A stretch of DNA of 64,000 bases. Source: Salinivirga cyanobacteriivorans (GTDB lineage Bacteria; Bacteroidota; Bacteroidia; Bacteroidales; Salinivirgaceae). A program made the translations under genes and the position numbers. The stretch's first letter is position 1. Each line of letters starts with the position of its first letter. Positions 53,366-62,467 of the stretch are shown in pieces. The notes below the pieces were generated by a model that worked only from the letters and a program-made list of their open reading frames with translations, was not told the origin of the DNA and made no database searches. The stretch is taken from positions 752,225 to 816,224 of the forward strand of contig NZ_CP013118.1 in the NCBI RefSeq assembly GCF_001443605.1, in the 5' to 3' direction.

Positions 53366-53829
53366 TGAACAGCTAATTCTATTTTTCCCAGTTTGCCCCA
53401 TTCATAAATCCGGTCTTTTCCAAAATCCAGAATTATTTCAGGAGTCGATACTTTTACATGTTTAACACCTGAAAAGACCTGCTGTTCAATTACCAATGGT
53501 AAAGTCATTGCATTTTCGCCCGGATTAATCCTCCTGGCCTTAAAATCACGTTCATCGCGCTGAACTTCTTCTCCGTTTTTGAGCACATAGGTCTGAGCCC
53601 CCAAATCAACCCCGAAAAGCGGCTGGGCAGCTCTATTAACTATTTTCCAGCGCACCTTACCATTGTACCCTTCAATTAAAGTCCCGTAATAGAGTACAAT
53701 AAAAACTTTACCACCTTTGGTTAATGATGCATAGGGCTGCCATTTCCAGTCGCGCTCATGATATTGAGCATTTGCAAAAAGCGTTATGAAAAGGAAAAAT
53801 GCTGCAAACAAAAATATCTTTTTAGCCAT
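53362..53829 (-). CDS. Small exported protein of unknown function
   Basis: 155 residues with a clear Sec signal peptide (MAKKIFLFAAFFLFITLFANA, cut before QYHERDW). The mature part is beta-rich, with an even spacing of aromatic and charged residues (WKWQPYASL, VRWKIVNRAAQPLFGV, FGKDRIYEWGK). I do not recognise a family. It has no lipobox and no T9SS sorting tail, so a soluble periplasmic location is most likely. It lies between the MBOAT acyltransferase and the alarmone hydrolase, and its stop overlaps the start of the latter by 4 bp. Confidence 0.75.
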   Translation of the reverse strand: MAKKIFLFAAFFLFITLFANAQYHERDWKWQPYASLTKGGKVFIVLYYGTLIEGYNGKVRWKIVNRAAQPLFGVDLGAQTYVLKNGEEVQRDERDFKARRINPGENAMTLPLVIEQQVFSGVKHVKVSTPEIILDFGKDRIYEWGKLGKIELAVQ

Positions 53830-53908
53830 ATTTTTTATTTTGAAATTTATCAGATATAACCCGTTGGGGAAAGGGTTGTTTTACCCGATTTCAGCAGGAA
53901 ACAAAGAT

Positions 53909-55423
53909 TTAAAACTGGAAATAAATAAATGGCTGTATATCTGCAGACTGTATCTGGAAAATAAAGAATACCACGATAACGATAATGGGTATTTTTAAGT
54001 ACCATGGCACTACAATATACCAACGAATGTAGCTCTCTTTAACCCGTGAAGGCAACCAATGAAATACAAACCCAACTAACATTAACAAAAATATCCATTT
54101 ATAGCCTGCCAAATACTCAAATGTTTGTCCCCATTGCCAGTCGGTACCAATTTGTTGTAACATATTTCCAACAACTTCAGTGCTTTGTGCCCTGAAAAAT
54201 ATCCATGCAAATGATACAATGTGGAAGGTAATAAATATGGACAATGCCCTGCCCCATTGTCCTGAAAATCTGAAATTTGTAACCGACTTTATAAATTTAT
54301 CAAAAGCCAGTGCAAGGCCATGAATAGCACCCCAAATAATAAAGCGCATGTTGGCTCCGTGCCACAAACCACCAAGTATCATGGTAATCATTAAATTGGT
54401 GTAGGTACGTACGGTTCCCCTGCGATTACCACCAAGTGGAATGTACAGGTAGTCTTTTAACCACGATGATAAAGAAATGTGCCACCTGCGCCAAAAATCG
54501 GTTATGCTGGTTGCTTTATATGGAGAACGAAAGTTCACGGGCAACCTAAAACCTAATAGCAATGCCACGCCAATTGCAATATTGGTATAACCACTGAAAT
54601 CGCAATATATTTGTATTCCATACCCGTAAACAGCCATTAAGTTTTCGAAGCCGGAGTACAACAGAGGCTGTTCAAATACCCTGTCGACGAAATTAACCGA
54701 AATATAATCGCTTATTACAATTTTTTTCACCAATCCGTTAAGGATCAAAAAAGTGGCATATCCAAATTCATAAGCACTCAGTTTGAATTTTCTGTAAATT
54801 TGAGGCACAAATTCTGCTGCACGCACAATAGGCCCTGCAACCAATTGCGGAAAAAACGAAACGTAAAAGCCAAAATCAAGAATATTCTTCACTGGTTTCA
54901 CCTTATACCGGTAAATATCAATGGAGTAACTGATGGTTTGAAAAGTATAAAACGATATCCCAACAGGAAGAATAATGGTATAAATATCGAGCGAGGTATT
55001 GGCAATTTCATTCATCCCCAACGCTAAATAATTTACCACCTTGATGTCGGTGCCCAAAATGGTATTAAAAAGGTCGGTATAGAAATAAGCGTATTTAAAA
55101 TACGACAATACAAAAAGGTTTACAAACACACTTAAGCCGACTAAAAACTTACGTTTGTTGGGCGTTGTGCTGTTATAAATTCCCCATCCGATAAAATAAT
55201 CGACAATGGTACTAAAAATGAGCAGGAAGAAATAGTAACCTCCACATTTATAATAGAAAAACAGACTTACAACAAACAACCAAATATTACGAAGCTGCAT
55301 GCGCTTCTGAAGTGCAGAAAATCCGGCAAGCACGGCAAGAAAGAATACCCAAAAGCTCCAATGCGTAAATATCATTGGAACACTTTCCTGGTAGGTAAAT
55401 ATCTTACTTAATAAGTCCTGCAT
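53909..55423 (-). CDS. MBOAT-family membrane O-acyltransferase (AlgI/PatA-like)
   Basis: 504 residues with about ten to eleven membrane helices. The MBOAT signature is present: WRRWHISLSSWLKDYLYIPL with His315, and the catalytic His355 in GGLWHGANMRF. AlgI and PatA proteins move acetyl groups from a cytoplasmic donor across the membrane, where a SGNH protein attaches them to alginate, peptidoglycan or another glycan. Two SGNH genes directly upstream in the same run (44 bp and 12 bp gaps) support that pairing. The substrate is not determined by the sequence. A neighbouring MltD makes peptidoglycan attractive. Confidence 0.92.
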   Translation of the reverse strand: MQDLLSKIFTYQESVPMIFTHWSFWVFFLAVLAGFSALQKRMQLRNIWLFVVSLFFYYKCGGYYFFLLIFSTIVDYFIGWGIYNSTTPNKRKFLVGLSVFVNLFVLSYFKYAYFYTDLFNTILGTDIKVVNYLALGMNEIANTSLDIYTIILPVGISFYTFQTISYSIDIYRYKVKPVKNILDFGFYVSFFPQLVAGPIVRAAEFVPQIYRKFKLSAYEFGYATFLILNGLVKKIVISDYISVNFVDRVFEQPLLYSGFENLMAVYGYGIQIYCDFSGYTNIAIGVALLLGFRLPVNFRSPYKATSITDFWRRWHISLSSWLKDYLYIPLGGNRRGTVRTYTNLMITMILGGLWHGANMRFIIWGAIHGLALAFDKFIKSVTNFRFSGQWGRALSIFITFHIVSFAWIFFRAQSTEVVGNMLQQIGTDWQWGQTFEYLAGYKWIFLLMLVGFVFHWLPSRVKESYIRWYIVVPWYLKIPIIVIVVFFIFQIQSADIQPFIYFQF

Positions 55424-55467
55424 TTAAAATCGAATCAAATGGCACTCCCAGAAATATTATTCTGTTT

Positions 55468-56688
55468 TCATTTTTCTGGCATTGCCGCGTGCTCAAAACT
55501 ATGCAACAAAGCATTAAAAAACAAATCGCCCTGCAAATGATAACCCTTTTTAGAAAGATGCACCCTGTCGCGGGCACTCAATCCATACATATCCCACATT
55601 CGCATTGAGCCTTCGCCACCCATAATGGCATAGAAATCCCAAACAGCAGATTGAAATTTAACTGCAATGTCCTGAATAACTGTTGCTGCCTTTTTAACTT
55701 TCTTATTGGGTAAATACCCACGGATAAAATGGTCACCCGGGGTAGTTAAAATTAACGCTTTATCGGGAAAAACTGCTCTTATTTGCTGAATTAATGAACC
55801 ATAATACAAAGTAAAATCACTCATTTTAGCATATCTGTCATAAATGTCATTGGTTCCGAGAGAAATCACAATTAGGTCTGGGTTAGTAAAGTTCAGAAAA
55901 CGTTTGAAGTTCTCACATTGCGCAAAATCCTCGGCCTCTGCACCATTGAGACCAAGGGCATGATAGGTAATACCTGGCAACTCATTTTTCAGACCAATTC
56001 CATACATCTCAAAGGGATGCAACGAGTCGGCACCCAGTATTTTAATCTCCACTTTTTTCACCAGGTGTCTCAATGCAATATTAAGTTTTCCCTGCCCCGG
56101 AAGTACATCAACATAATTGCCTGATGGGGTTTCTAATATGATTGTATCTTTTGAGGCATACCACATTTCAATCTCATTAAACCCAGAGAATGGTAATGTG
56201 TCGTATTGATTGATACCTAAATCGATTACTGAATCGGTTGAATAAACTTTTGCCGGTATAAGGCCGGTATGGACATTCTTCTGTTTTACGCCGTTTACTA
56301 CCTTCCATTTGTTAGAGGAACGAATTAAATAATTCCCGGGATTATTTGTTGCAGCAAGATTGTATGGAAAAATTACACCTCGTGCACCTTCGGAGCCGGG
56401 GAAAAATTGTTGCATGCGTTTTCGAATCTGACCTGTAAAGAAATCAGCCTGAATGTGAGAGTCGCCCAAATGTAAAATTTCAATTTTCGAATCGCCGTTC
56501 AGTATCAGCTCCTGCCACTTTTTAAAAAACTTATCGAATCCGGGTAATTGCGATAAATCGCCCTCGAGCTTGTTCTCATCATACTTTATAAAATCGTATT
56601 GTGGTATATCGTATGGATAATCCTGTGAGAATATATATCCGGGTATTAAAAACAATAAAATACAAAAGCCGGCTACTCGGATTGTCAT
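55468..56688 (-). CDS. Exported SGNH/GDSL-type hydrolase or acetyltransferase
   Basis: 406 residues with a signal peptide (MTIRVAGFCILLFLIPGYIFS, cut before QDYPYD). Block I HLGDSHIQADFF has nucleophile Ser77; block III is VISLGTNDIYDRY (Asn present); block V is DRVHLSKKGYHLQ with the catalytic Asp/His near residue 380. Between blocks there is a beta-sandwich insertion like that of PatB/Ape-type proteins. Activity could be acetyl transfer or acetyl removal. It lies between a second SGNH gene (12 bp upstream) and the MBOAT gene. Confidence 0.88.
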   Translation of the reverse strand: MTIRVAGFCILLFLIPGYIFSQDYPYDIPQYDFIKYDENKLEGDLSQLPGFDKFFKKWQELILNGDSKIEILHLGDSHIQADFFTGQIRKRMQQFFPGSEGARGVIFPYNLAATNNPGNYLIRSSNKWKVVNGVKQKNVHTGLIPAKVYSTDSVIDLGINQYDTLPFSGFNEIEMWYASKDTIILETPSGNYVDVLPGQGKLNIALRHLVKKVEIKILGADSLHPFEMYGIGLKNELPGITYHALGLNGAEAEDFAQCENFKRFLNFTNPDLIVISLGTNDIYDRYAKMSDFTLYYGSLIQQIRAVFPDKALILTTPGDHFIRGYLPNKKVKKAATVIQDIAVKFQSAVWDFYAIMGGEGSMRMWDMYGLSARDRVHLSKKGYHLQGDLFFNALLHSFEHAAMPEK

Positions 56689-56700
56689 GAGATTAAAAAT

Positions 56701-58209
56701 TTATATATCTGATTGTTTCACTTTTGTGGAATCAATATTTTGGGTACTATAGTTATTGTATTCGTACATAATTGCATTATACATCATGCGTGCAATAATG
56801 CGCGCACCACGAAAATTGAAATGAGTAAAATCTTTTCGTGCCAGTGGCGGCTGAGCAAAAACCCATGCCGGCATTGAATTGTGTCCGCCCATTGCTTCAT
56901 ACATATCCCAGAAAGCACAATTACTCTTAAAGGCTGCATTTCGCTGCGCATTCCTGATTTTAGTAATATTGGGATAAGATTCGTACCAACCATGTTTCTT
57001 GCGCGACATATCACTCACACCTACAACAAGTACAGGAATTTCTCCTGCGGCCTTCTTTAAATGAGTTAACTGACGCACCAATTGGCGTTCATAAAACCCG
57101 TAACTATTCACAATGTGTGGTACCACGTTCACACCAAATTGAAAAACAATGAGTTTTACATTTAACTGTCTGAAAAAACGTGAAAGTATATCGGTTCGCA
57201 TTTTGTAAAACTCCGCTCCTCTGCTACCACGCCAGGCGATATTATCAACAGCTATGCCAGATGGTTGATCAAATGAAACAGCATAAAAAACGGGTAAACT
57301 ATCTCCTGAAACCTCAAAAGTTAAGTCTTCGGGCGTGTGATTAAGCTGAAGTCCGAAGTAATTTAGCGGACCGGCACCACTTACAATATCTTTAAGTAAA
57401 AGGGAGTCTTTTTCGTAAATAGAAAGATTAAAATCGCCACCTCCCCTTCCGAAAAACAAACGTGCCCATCTAAAGTGGCGGCTTGACATGTAGCTGTAAT
57501 TTGATATTTTATAGTTCAACTTACCACTCAAAGTGGAATCCTCTCCTTCGAGCTTTGAACAGGAACCAAGAATACCATAATTGCGGTAATCAAAAGTTGA
57601 ATCGCTTTGCAGCATTACCGTATGTTTCTCCCATGGCCCCTCTGTACTAATTTGCATACTCGAATTTTCACTTACGGGCTTGTAAGTGGGCAGCAAACCC
57701 GGACCGCTTCCGCTGTAACTCTTTTGAAAACGGTTGCGCAAATAACGTGTGATGCGATCGCCTTCAATTTGCGAGTCGCCATAATGTAAAATACGAATAA
57801 GGCTTTTTTTAACATTCCCTGAGCGCAATTCCTCAAAAAAGGGCTCGAACATCAGGGTATTGTCCCTGGGGAACTCTATACGCTGAATTCTTTCCCGTAA
57901 AGTTGAAGCGCTGGCGCGAACGGTATCAATAGCCGGTTGTTTTTTAGCCGAAGTATCTTTTGCAGCTCCATTTTGCATTTGCTTTTGCTGCAGACTGTCC
58001 GTAATTTTAGCTGCGGCAACAATGCTATCCAAATTGGCATATTGCGGCTCTTCTGCAGTTATTTGGTCAAAACTCAGAAAGCGAACTTTTACATCATCTG
58101 TCAACTTTATCCCATCAGAGGGAAAAACCCATGAAAGCAAAGCCAGTAAAACCAGCACAAGTGCAAAAAACAGCACAATTTCTATAGGTTTTACGGGTTT
58201 TATGTTCAT
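56701..58209 (-). CDS. Membrane-anchored SGNH/GDSL-type protein
   Basis: 502 residues. An uncleaved N-terminal helix (about 10-30) anchors it facing the periplasm, followed by a linker and the SGNH fold: ILHYGDSQIEGDRIT with Ser146, VFQFGVNVV (Asn in block III), and DFTHFNFRGARII with the catalytic Asp/His near residue 470. It resembles the protein encoded next to it in block order and insertion, so the two may be an acetyltransferase and esterase pair or two successive carriers. It starts 3 bp after the MltD stop, implying co-transcription and probably coupling. Confidence 0.87.
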   Translation of the reverse strand: MNIKPVKPIEIVLFFALVLVLLALLSWVFPSDGIKLTDDVKVRFLSFDQITAEEPQYANLDSIVAAAKITDSLQQKQMQNGAAKDTSAKKQPAIDTVRASASTLRERIQRIEFPRDNTLMFEPFFEELRSGNVKKSLIRILHYGDSQIEGDRITRYLRNRFQKSYSGSGPGLLPTYKPVSENSSMQISTEGPWEKHTVMLQSDSTFDYRNYGILGSCSKLEGEDSTLSGKLNYKISNYSYMSSRHFRWARLFFGRGGGDFNLSIYEKDSLLLKDIVSGAGPLNYFGLQLNHTPEDLTFEVSGDSLPVFYAVSFDQPSGIAVDNIAWRGSRGAEFYKMRTDILSRFFRQLNVKLIVFQFGVNVVPHIVNSYGFYERQLVRQLTHLKKAAGEIPVLVVGVSDMSRKKHGWYESYPNITKIRNAQRNAAFKSNCAFWDMYEAMGGHNSMPAWVFAQPPLARKDFTHFNFRGARIIARMMYNAIMYEYNNYSTQNIDSTKVKQSDI

Positions 58210-58212
58210 GAT

Positions 58213-59775
58213 TTAGTTAATGCGTTTGACTTTAATGCGTTGGCCTGCTTTTAAATATCGGCCTGTAGTGAGGTTGTTCATTCGTAAAATATCACGATCG
58301 CTGACACCCTCGTAACGCTTGGCAACTTCCCAAAGTGTTTCCCCTTTTTTAAGGGTATAATATTCATATTTTCCGTCGTCGGGATATTTCTTTGATACCT
58401 TTTTTGATTGGGTATTTGACACAGGATTTCCTTCACGCTTTTGTTTTTCTGCAAAACTGAGTTTATCAATATTTTTGTAATTGGCAGCCCTTGATTTTGG
58501 AATGTACACATTCAAACGCTGGCCAGTGCGAATCATGCTTCCTCTTATACCGTTCCAGTAGCGCAAATCGCGAATTCTAACATCATACCAGTCTGCTATA
58601 AACCCTAAATTATCTCCGGGTTTTACCCGGTAATATAACCTGGTATAATTACCCGATGGCGCTTCGCCATAGTAACGTTGCTTACTTGGTTTGCTTGCCA
58701 GGGCCTTAGTATTAAAGTAAACTGAGTCTTTGTAATTCAGAATGGAATCCTGCAATGCGATAAAGTCGGTAGCCCGTTTATAGGGTAAACGCAATGCATA
58801 CTCCTTTCCTCCGGGGATTATGTTTCTGCGATACTGCGGATTTAAATCCTGCAATTGCCCAAGTGGAAGCTGCATAACCTCTGCTACCTGCTTTAAATGA
58901 AGCTTTTGCGTAAGCTTAACGGTATCTGTAAGTAAAGGCATTTCAATATTCTTTGCATTCAGGTTAAGATCTTCCTGGTGGTGAAAAATGTATAAAACAG
59001 CTATAAAACCTGGCACATATCCACGTGTTTCCCGGGGCAGGTAGTAGTACAAATCCCAAAAATTGGTTTTACCTCCGCTTCTCCTGATGGCTTTATTGAC
59101 ATTACCCGGACCGCAGTTATAGGCAGCAAGGGCAAGCGTCCAGTCTCCAAAAATTTCATGTAAGGAGTTCAGGTAATCGGCAGCAGCATAGGTTGAAGCG
59201 ACCGGATCTCTTCGTTCATCAACAAACGAAGTAATTTCCATGTCCAGGAAACGTCCTGTGGCATACATAAACTGCCATAAACCAGTAGCGCCAACTCTTG
59301 AAACAGCCCGGGGGTTCAGTGCCGATTCAATAACGGGTAAATATTTCAGCTCGAGCGGAAGGTTATGTGCATCGAGAATTGATTCAAAATACGGAAAATA
59401 ATACTCCGATAGGCCAAGTACAGTTTCAGTCAGTTCGCGTTTATCTTTCAGATAAACCTTAAAATAGCTTTTTACGATGCGGTTATAGGTCATATCGAAA
59501 AAAACAGGCATTTCTGCCATGTTCTTTCTGATCACTGAATCGTGGGGCATGCTCATTGATCGGTTGGCGATATCCTCCATCGCGATTGTGTCATCGTTAT
59601 TTTGATTCAGAGACCTGCTCACATACCAGGAATGCAAAAGACTGTCGTAATCTTCTGACAACTGCAGTAGTGCAACTTTATCGTTTACCCGGCTGGTGTC
59701 GGTTAGATAATCTGAGGTGGTAGCCTGAACAGATAGGCTAAAAAAAATGCAGAGGCTAACTATTATTGTTCTCAT
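58213..59775 (-). CDS. mltD: Membrane-bound-type lytic murein transglycosylase with two LysM domains
   Basis: 520 residues. Signal peptide (1-18), SLT catalytic domain (about 110-265) with Glu150 in KYLPVIESALNP, the GATGLWQFM motif, and ALAAYNCGPGNVNKA; then two LysM modules (about 382-425 and 473-518) that bind peptidoglycan. It cuts the MurNAc-GlcNAc bond to give 1,6-anhydro ends. There is no lipobox Cys, so it is soluble or held by LysM. Gene order places it first in a minus-strand run with two SGNH proteins and an MBOAT acyltransferase. MurNAc O-acetylation is known to block lytic transglycosylases, which fits the grouping. A possible -7 motif TAATTTTG lies at 59890-59883. Confidence 0.93.
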   Translation of the reverse strand: MRTIIVSLCIFFSLSVQATTSDYLTDTSRVNDKVALLQLSEDYDSLLHSWYVSRSLNQNNDDTIAMEDIANRSMSMPHDSVIRKNMAEMPVFFDMTYNRIVKSYFKVYLKDKRELTETVLGLSEYYFPYFESILDAHNLPLELKYLPVIESALNPRAVSRVGATGLWQFMYATGRFLDMEITSFVDERRDPVASTYAAADYLNSLHEIFGDWTLALAAYNCGPGNVNKAIRRSGGKTNFWDLYYYLPRETRGYVPGFIAVLYIFHHQEDLNLNAKNIEMPLLTDTVKLTQKLHLKQVAEVMQLPLGQLQDLNPQYRRNIIPGGKEYALRLPYKRATDFIALQDSILNYKDSVYFNTKALASKPSKQRYYGEAPSGNYTRLYYRVKPGDNLGFIADWYDVRIRDLRYWNGIRGSMIRTGQRLNVYIPKSRAANYKNIDKLSFAEKQKREGNPVSNTQSKKVSKKYPDDGKYEYYTLKKGETLWEVAKRYEGVSDRDILRMNNLTTGRYLKAGQRIKVKRIN

Positions 59776-59887
59776 TAATTCAATATTTTCTGTTAGGGAT
59801 TATATCTTTTTATTCGCTTACAAAAACCGTACAATCATTTATGCATCATACATATCCAAATCTGAAGCACGATTCCCTGAAACAAAA

Positions 59888-60457
59888 TTAAAAATTTAAA
59901 GTGAGTTTAATGCCCATGGCATTGGAAGTTTTTGACAATGCAGGATTGTATACCAATTGGTTATATGTGGCCTCATATCGCAATGTTAAATCGTCGCTAA
60001 TGTCGTATTTATACAGATGTGCATCGACATTGGCATCAATAATTTGCAGCAAATAGAGTGCGCCCAGTCCAATGTAGTTTAAATCGCGGTTTCGGCGCCA
60101 GTATTCTCGTTGATCGCGAAAAATGGCTTTATCTACATTCTCATATATGGGATCGATCTCACCTTCTCCTTCATCAAAAGCAACTTTTTGTTGATATAAA
60201 TTACGGTATTTGATATACAAACGGTTATTATACCTTATGAAATATGCAAAAGTGGCAAAGCCCGCATAGATAACGGGAACTTTCCAGTACTTTTTGTTGT
60301 ATACCTGTCCGGCTCCCGGAACAATCGTGGAGAGCCAGCTAGCCACTTTTGGAGAATGCGGTTTTTCTTCTTCGATAAGGCGCCCCGATGGGTCAGCTTT
60401 CTGACCTGAAGCCGCCATACATAAAAACATCGCCCCCACAATTAGCCAAAAACGCAT
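59888..60457 (-). CDS. DUF5683-family exported or membrane protein
   Basis: 189 residues from the ATG at 60457, which opens the signal-like segment MRFWLIVGAMFLCMAASG. The longer frame from 60520 overlaps parB and would put 21 residues before it, so it is rejected. DUF5683 features: a hydrophobic hairpin STIVPGAGQVYNKKYWKVP, followed by FATFAYFIRYNNRLY and YWRRNRDLNYIGL, and a C-terminal stretch that may be a short amphipathic beta region. This family typically follows parB in Bacteroidota; its role is unknown. The gap to parB is 10 bp. Confidence 0.85.
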   Translation of the reverse strand: MRFWLIVGAMFLCMAASGQKADPSGRLIEEEKPHSPKVASWLSTIVPGAGQVYNKKYWKVPVIYAGFATFAYFIRYNNRLYIKYRNLYQQKVAFDEGEGEIDPIYENVDKAIFRDQREYWRRNRDLNYIGLGALYLLQIIDANVDAHLYKYDISDDLTLRYEATYNQLVYNPALSKTSNAMGIKLTLNF

Positions 60458-60467
60458 GTAAAAAGCT

Positions 60468-61370
60468 TTAATCGTTTTTAACGTGGTCGAGTAACCCGAT
60501 AATTCGCTCAAGCTCATCATCGCTTTTAAACGGGATTACAATCTGTCCTTTACCGTTATCATTTCGCTTGAGCTTTGTCTTTGTATTAAAAAAATTATCC
60601 AGCTGGCTCTGCAACTCTTTATACCCTTCGCCCAACCCTGGTTTTTTGGTTGTTTTTTGAGTATTCTTGTTCTGCTCCTTTATATCAACACCTTCATTTA
60701 TGCTTTTTGCCAACTCTTCAACTTTTCTTACAGAAAGTCCCTCCTTAACAATCATTTCAAAAAGGAACAACCGGTCATCATCATTCTCAATGTTGATCAG
60801 TGCACGGGCATGCCCCATAGCGATCACTTTGTGTCGAATACCTTTCTGCACTTCTGCAGGTAAATTTAAAAGTCGCAGGTAATTGGTTATGGTTGAGCGC
60901 TGTTTTCCAACACGCGAACTAAGGTTTTGTTGTGTAAGTTTACATTCGTCAATTAACCTTTTGTAACTAATGGCAATTTCAATTGCATCAAGGTCTTCAC
61001 GTTGAATGTTTTCTACCAGGGCAAGCTCCAGCATGGCCTGGTCATCAGCAGTACGTACATAAGCAGGAATAGTCTCCAGCCCGGCCATATGTGCGGCCCG
61101 GGTTCTGCGCTCACCGGAAATAATCTGGTATTCCTTTTCTCCAACCTGACGAACTGTAATGGGCTGAATGATTCCAAGCTCTTTTATGGAAGCAGAGAGC
61201 TCCTCAAGCGCTTCCTCACTGAATTCGGTTCTGGGCTGAAATGGGTTTACCTTTACCTGCGTAAGAGGTATTTCTGTTATAGCGTCATTCTGTACAGGCT
61301 CTTCTGCCTTTGGTGATTCTTCAATTAAAGCACCTAATCCTCTGCCTAAAGCATTCTTCTTCGCTACCAT
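60468..61370 (-). CDS. parB: Chromosome partitioning protein ParB
   Basis: 300 residues, full length. The N-terminus MVAKKNALGRGLGALI is typical; the CTPase/clamp domain includes NPFQPRTEF, the ISGERRTRAAHMAG motif and ALVENIQREDL; the helix-turn-helix (LTQQNLSSRVGKQRSTITNY) binds parS; a C-terminal dimerisation domain ends the protein. It loads on parS sites near the origin and spreads, organising the origin region with ParA. It follows parA by 19 bp. A degenerate parS-like sequence is at 62294-62308. Confidence 0.95.
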   Translation of the reverse strand: MVAKKNALGRGLGALIEESPKAEEPVQNDAITEIPLTQVKVNPFQPRTEFSEEALEELSASIKELGIIQPITVRQVGEKEYQIISGERRTRAAHMAGLETIPAYVRTADDQAMLELALVENIQREDLDAIEIAISYKRLIDECKLTQQNLSSRVGKQRSTITNYLRLLNLPAEVQKGIRHKVIAMGHARALINIENDDDRLFLFEMIVKEGLSVRKVEELAKSINEGVDIKEQNKNTQKTTKKPGLGEGYKELQSQLDNFFNTKTKLKRNDNGKGQIVIPFKSDDELERIIGLLDHVKND

Positions 61371-61389
61371 CTTTTAAAAAAATATGTGA

Positions 61390-62190
61390 TTAATCTACTT
61401 GTTTCTCTGCATTCTCCATTTTTGTTGAGTCGTTGCGCTGCAACAATTCTTTAGCCAGGTTCAGATAACTGGTTGAACCAATGCTATTGGCATCGTACTG
61501 AATAATAGGCTTACCATAACTTGGAGCCTCACTAAGCCTGATATTACGCTGAATTATCGTATCAAATGCCATTGATTCAAAGTGTGTGCGAACCTCGTCA
61601 ACAACCTGGTTTGATAATCTTGTTCTTCCATCATACATAGTAAGCAGGAAGCCCTCAATTTCCAGTTCACGATTAAGATTTCCCTGAATAATTTTAATGG
61701 TATTCAGCAATTTACCTAATCCCTCTAATGCAAAATATTCGCATTGTACAGGAATTATTGTAGAATCAGCAGCTGTAAGTGCATTAACAGTAATCAGACC
61801 AAGTGAAGGAGAACAATCTATAAGCACCCAATCATAATTCTCTTTTACTTTATTGATTACGCCTTTAAGCATATTCTCACGATTGGGCATGTTGAGCATT
61901 TCTATCTCTGCACCTACCAAATCGATATTAGATGGAATTAGATCAACATTGTCCATTTCGGTGTTCAAAATAGTTTTTTGAGGGTCGACCTCATCAACAA
62001 TGCAATCGTATATGCTATTTTTAACGTTTCTTACATCAAAACCAAAGCCTGATGTGGCATTTGCCTGTGGATCAGCGTCAACCAAAAGCACTTTTTGCTC
62101 GAGCACACCTAAACTGGCCGCAAGGTTTATTGCTGTGGTCGTTTTTCCTACTCCGCCTTTTTGATTCGCTAGTGCAATTACTTTTGACAT
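61390..62190 (-). CDS. parA: Chromosome partitioning ATPase ParA/Soj
   Basis: 266 residues. Deviant Walker A KGGVGKTTT (11-19), the LLVDADPQANATSG motif, DWVLIDCSPSLGL, and the QCEYFALEGL block place it firmly in the chromosomal Soj group. It forms ATP-dependent dimers on the nucleoid that pull ParB-parS complexes apart. It lies first in the parA-parB-DUF5683 run; the 277-bp gap upstream should hold its promoter, although I see no strong TAnnTTTG element there. Confidence 0.96.
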   Translation of the reverse strand: MSKVIALANQKGGVGKTTTAINLAASLGVLEQKVLLVDADPQANATSGFGFDVRNVKNSIYDCIVDEVDPQKTILNTEMDNVDLIPSNIDLVGAEIEMLNMPNRENMLKGVINKVKENYDWVLIDCSPSLGLITVNALTAADSTIIPVQCEYFALEGLGKLLNTIKIIQGNLNRELEIEGFLLTMYDGRTRLSNQVVDEVRTHFESMAFDTIIQRNIRLSEAPSYGKPIIQYDANSIGSTSYLNLAKELLQRNDSTKMENAEKQVD

Positions 62191-62293
62191 GTGTATTTAT
62201 TTAAAATTCAACGTTCTACGAAAAATAATCCTGTATTAAACAGTTTTTTCTAAGAACCTGCAATTTAATCAAAATATTGTATGTTTTCTAAAA

Positions 62294-62308
62294 TGTTCCA
62301 CGCAAACA
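62294..62308. promoter_or_regulatory. Degenerate parS-like sequence upstream of parA
   Basis: TGTTCCACGCAAACA has the complete left half of the bacterial parS consensus (TGTTCCACG) but a right half that is one base short (CAAACA against TGGAACA or TGAAACA). It lies 104 bp upstream of parA. It could be a decayed parS or chance. Confidence 0.25.
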
Positions 62309-62467
62309 TTCAAGTTAAATTATACCTTATTGACATTCAGTAGCAACGCTGTATTAAATTTTCCGTGACAACCATACAACACTGCTGCATAGATACTTAA
62401 CCACATAACTAATTACTAACAGGCTAAATTACAAGGTATTTGAAGAAAAGAAAACCTCAGTACGTGT

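Noticed and set aside
60457-60520. Longer N-terminus for the DUF5683 protein
   Set aside because: The 21 extra codons overlap parB and precede a normal signal-type helix beginning at the ATG at 60457.
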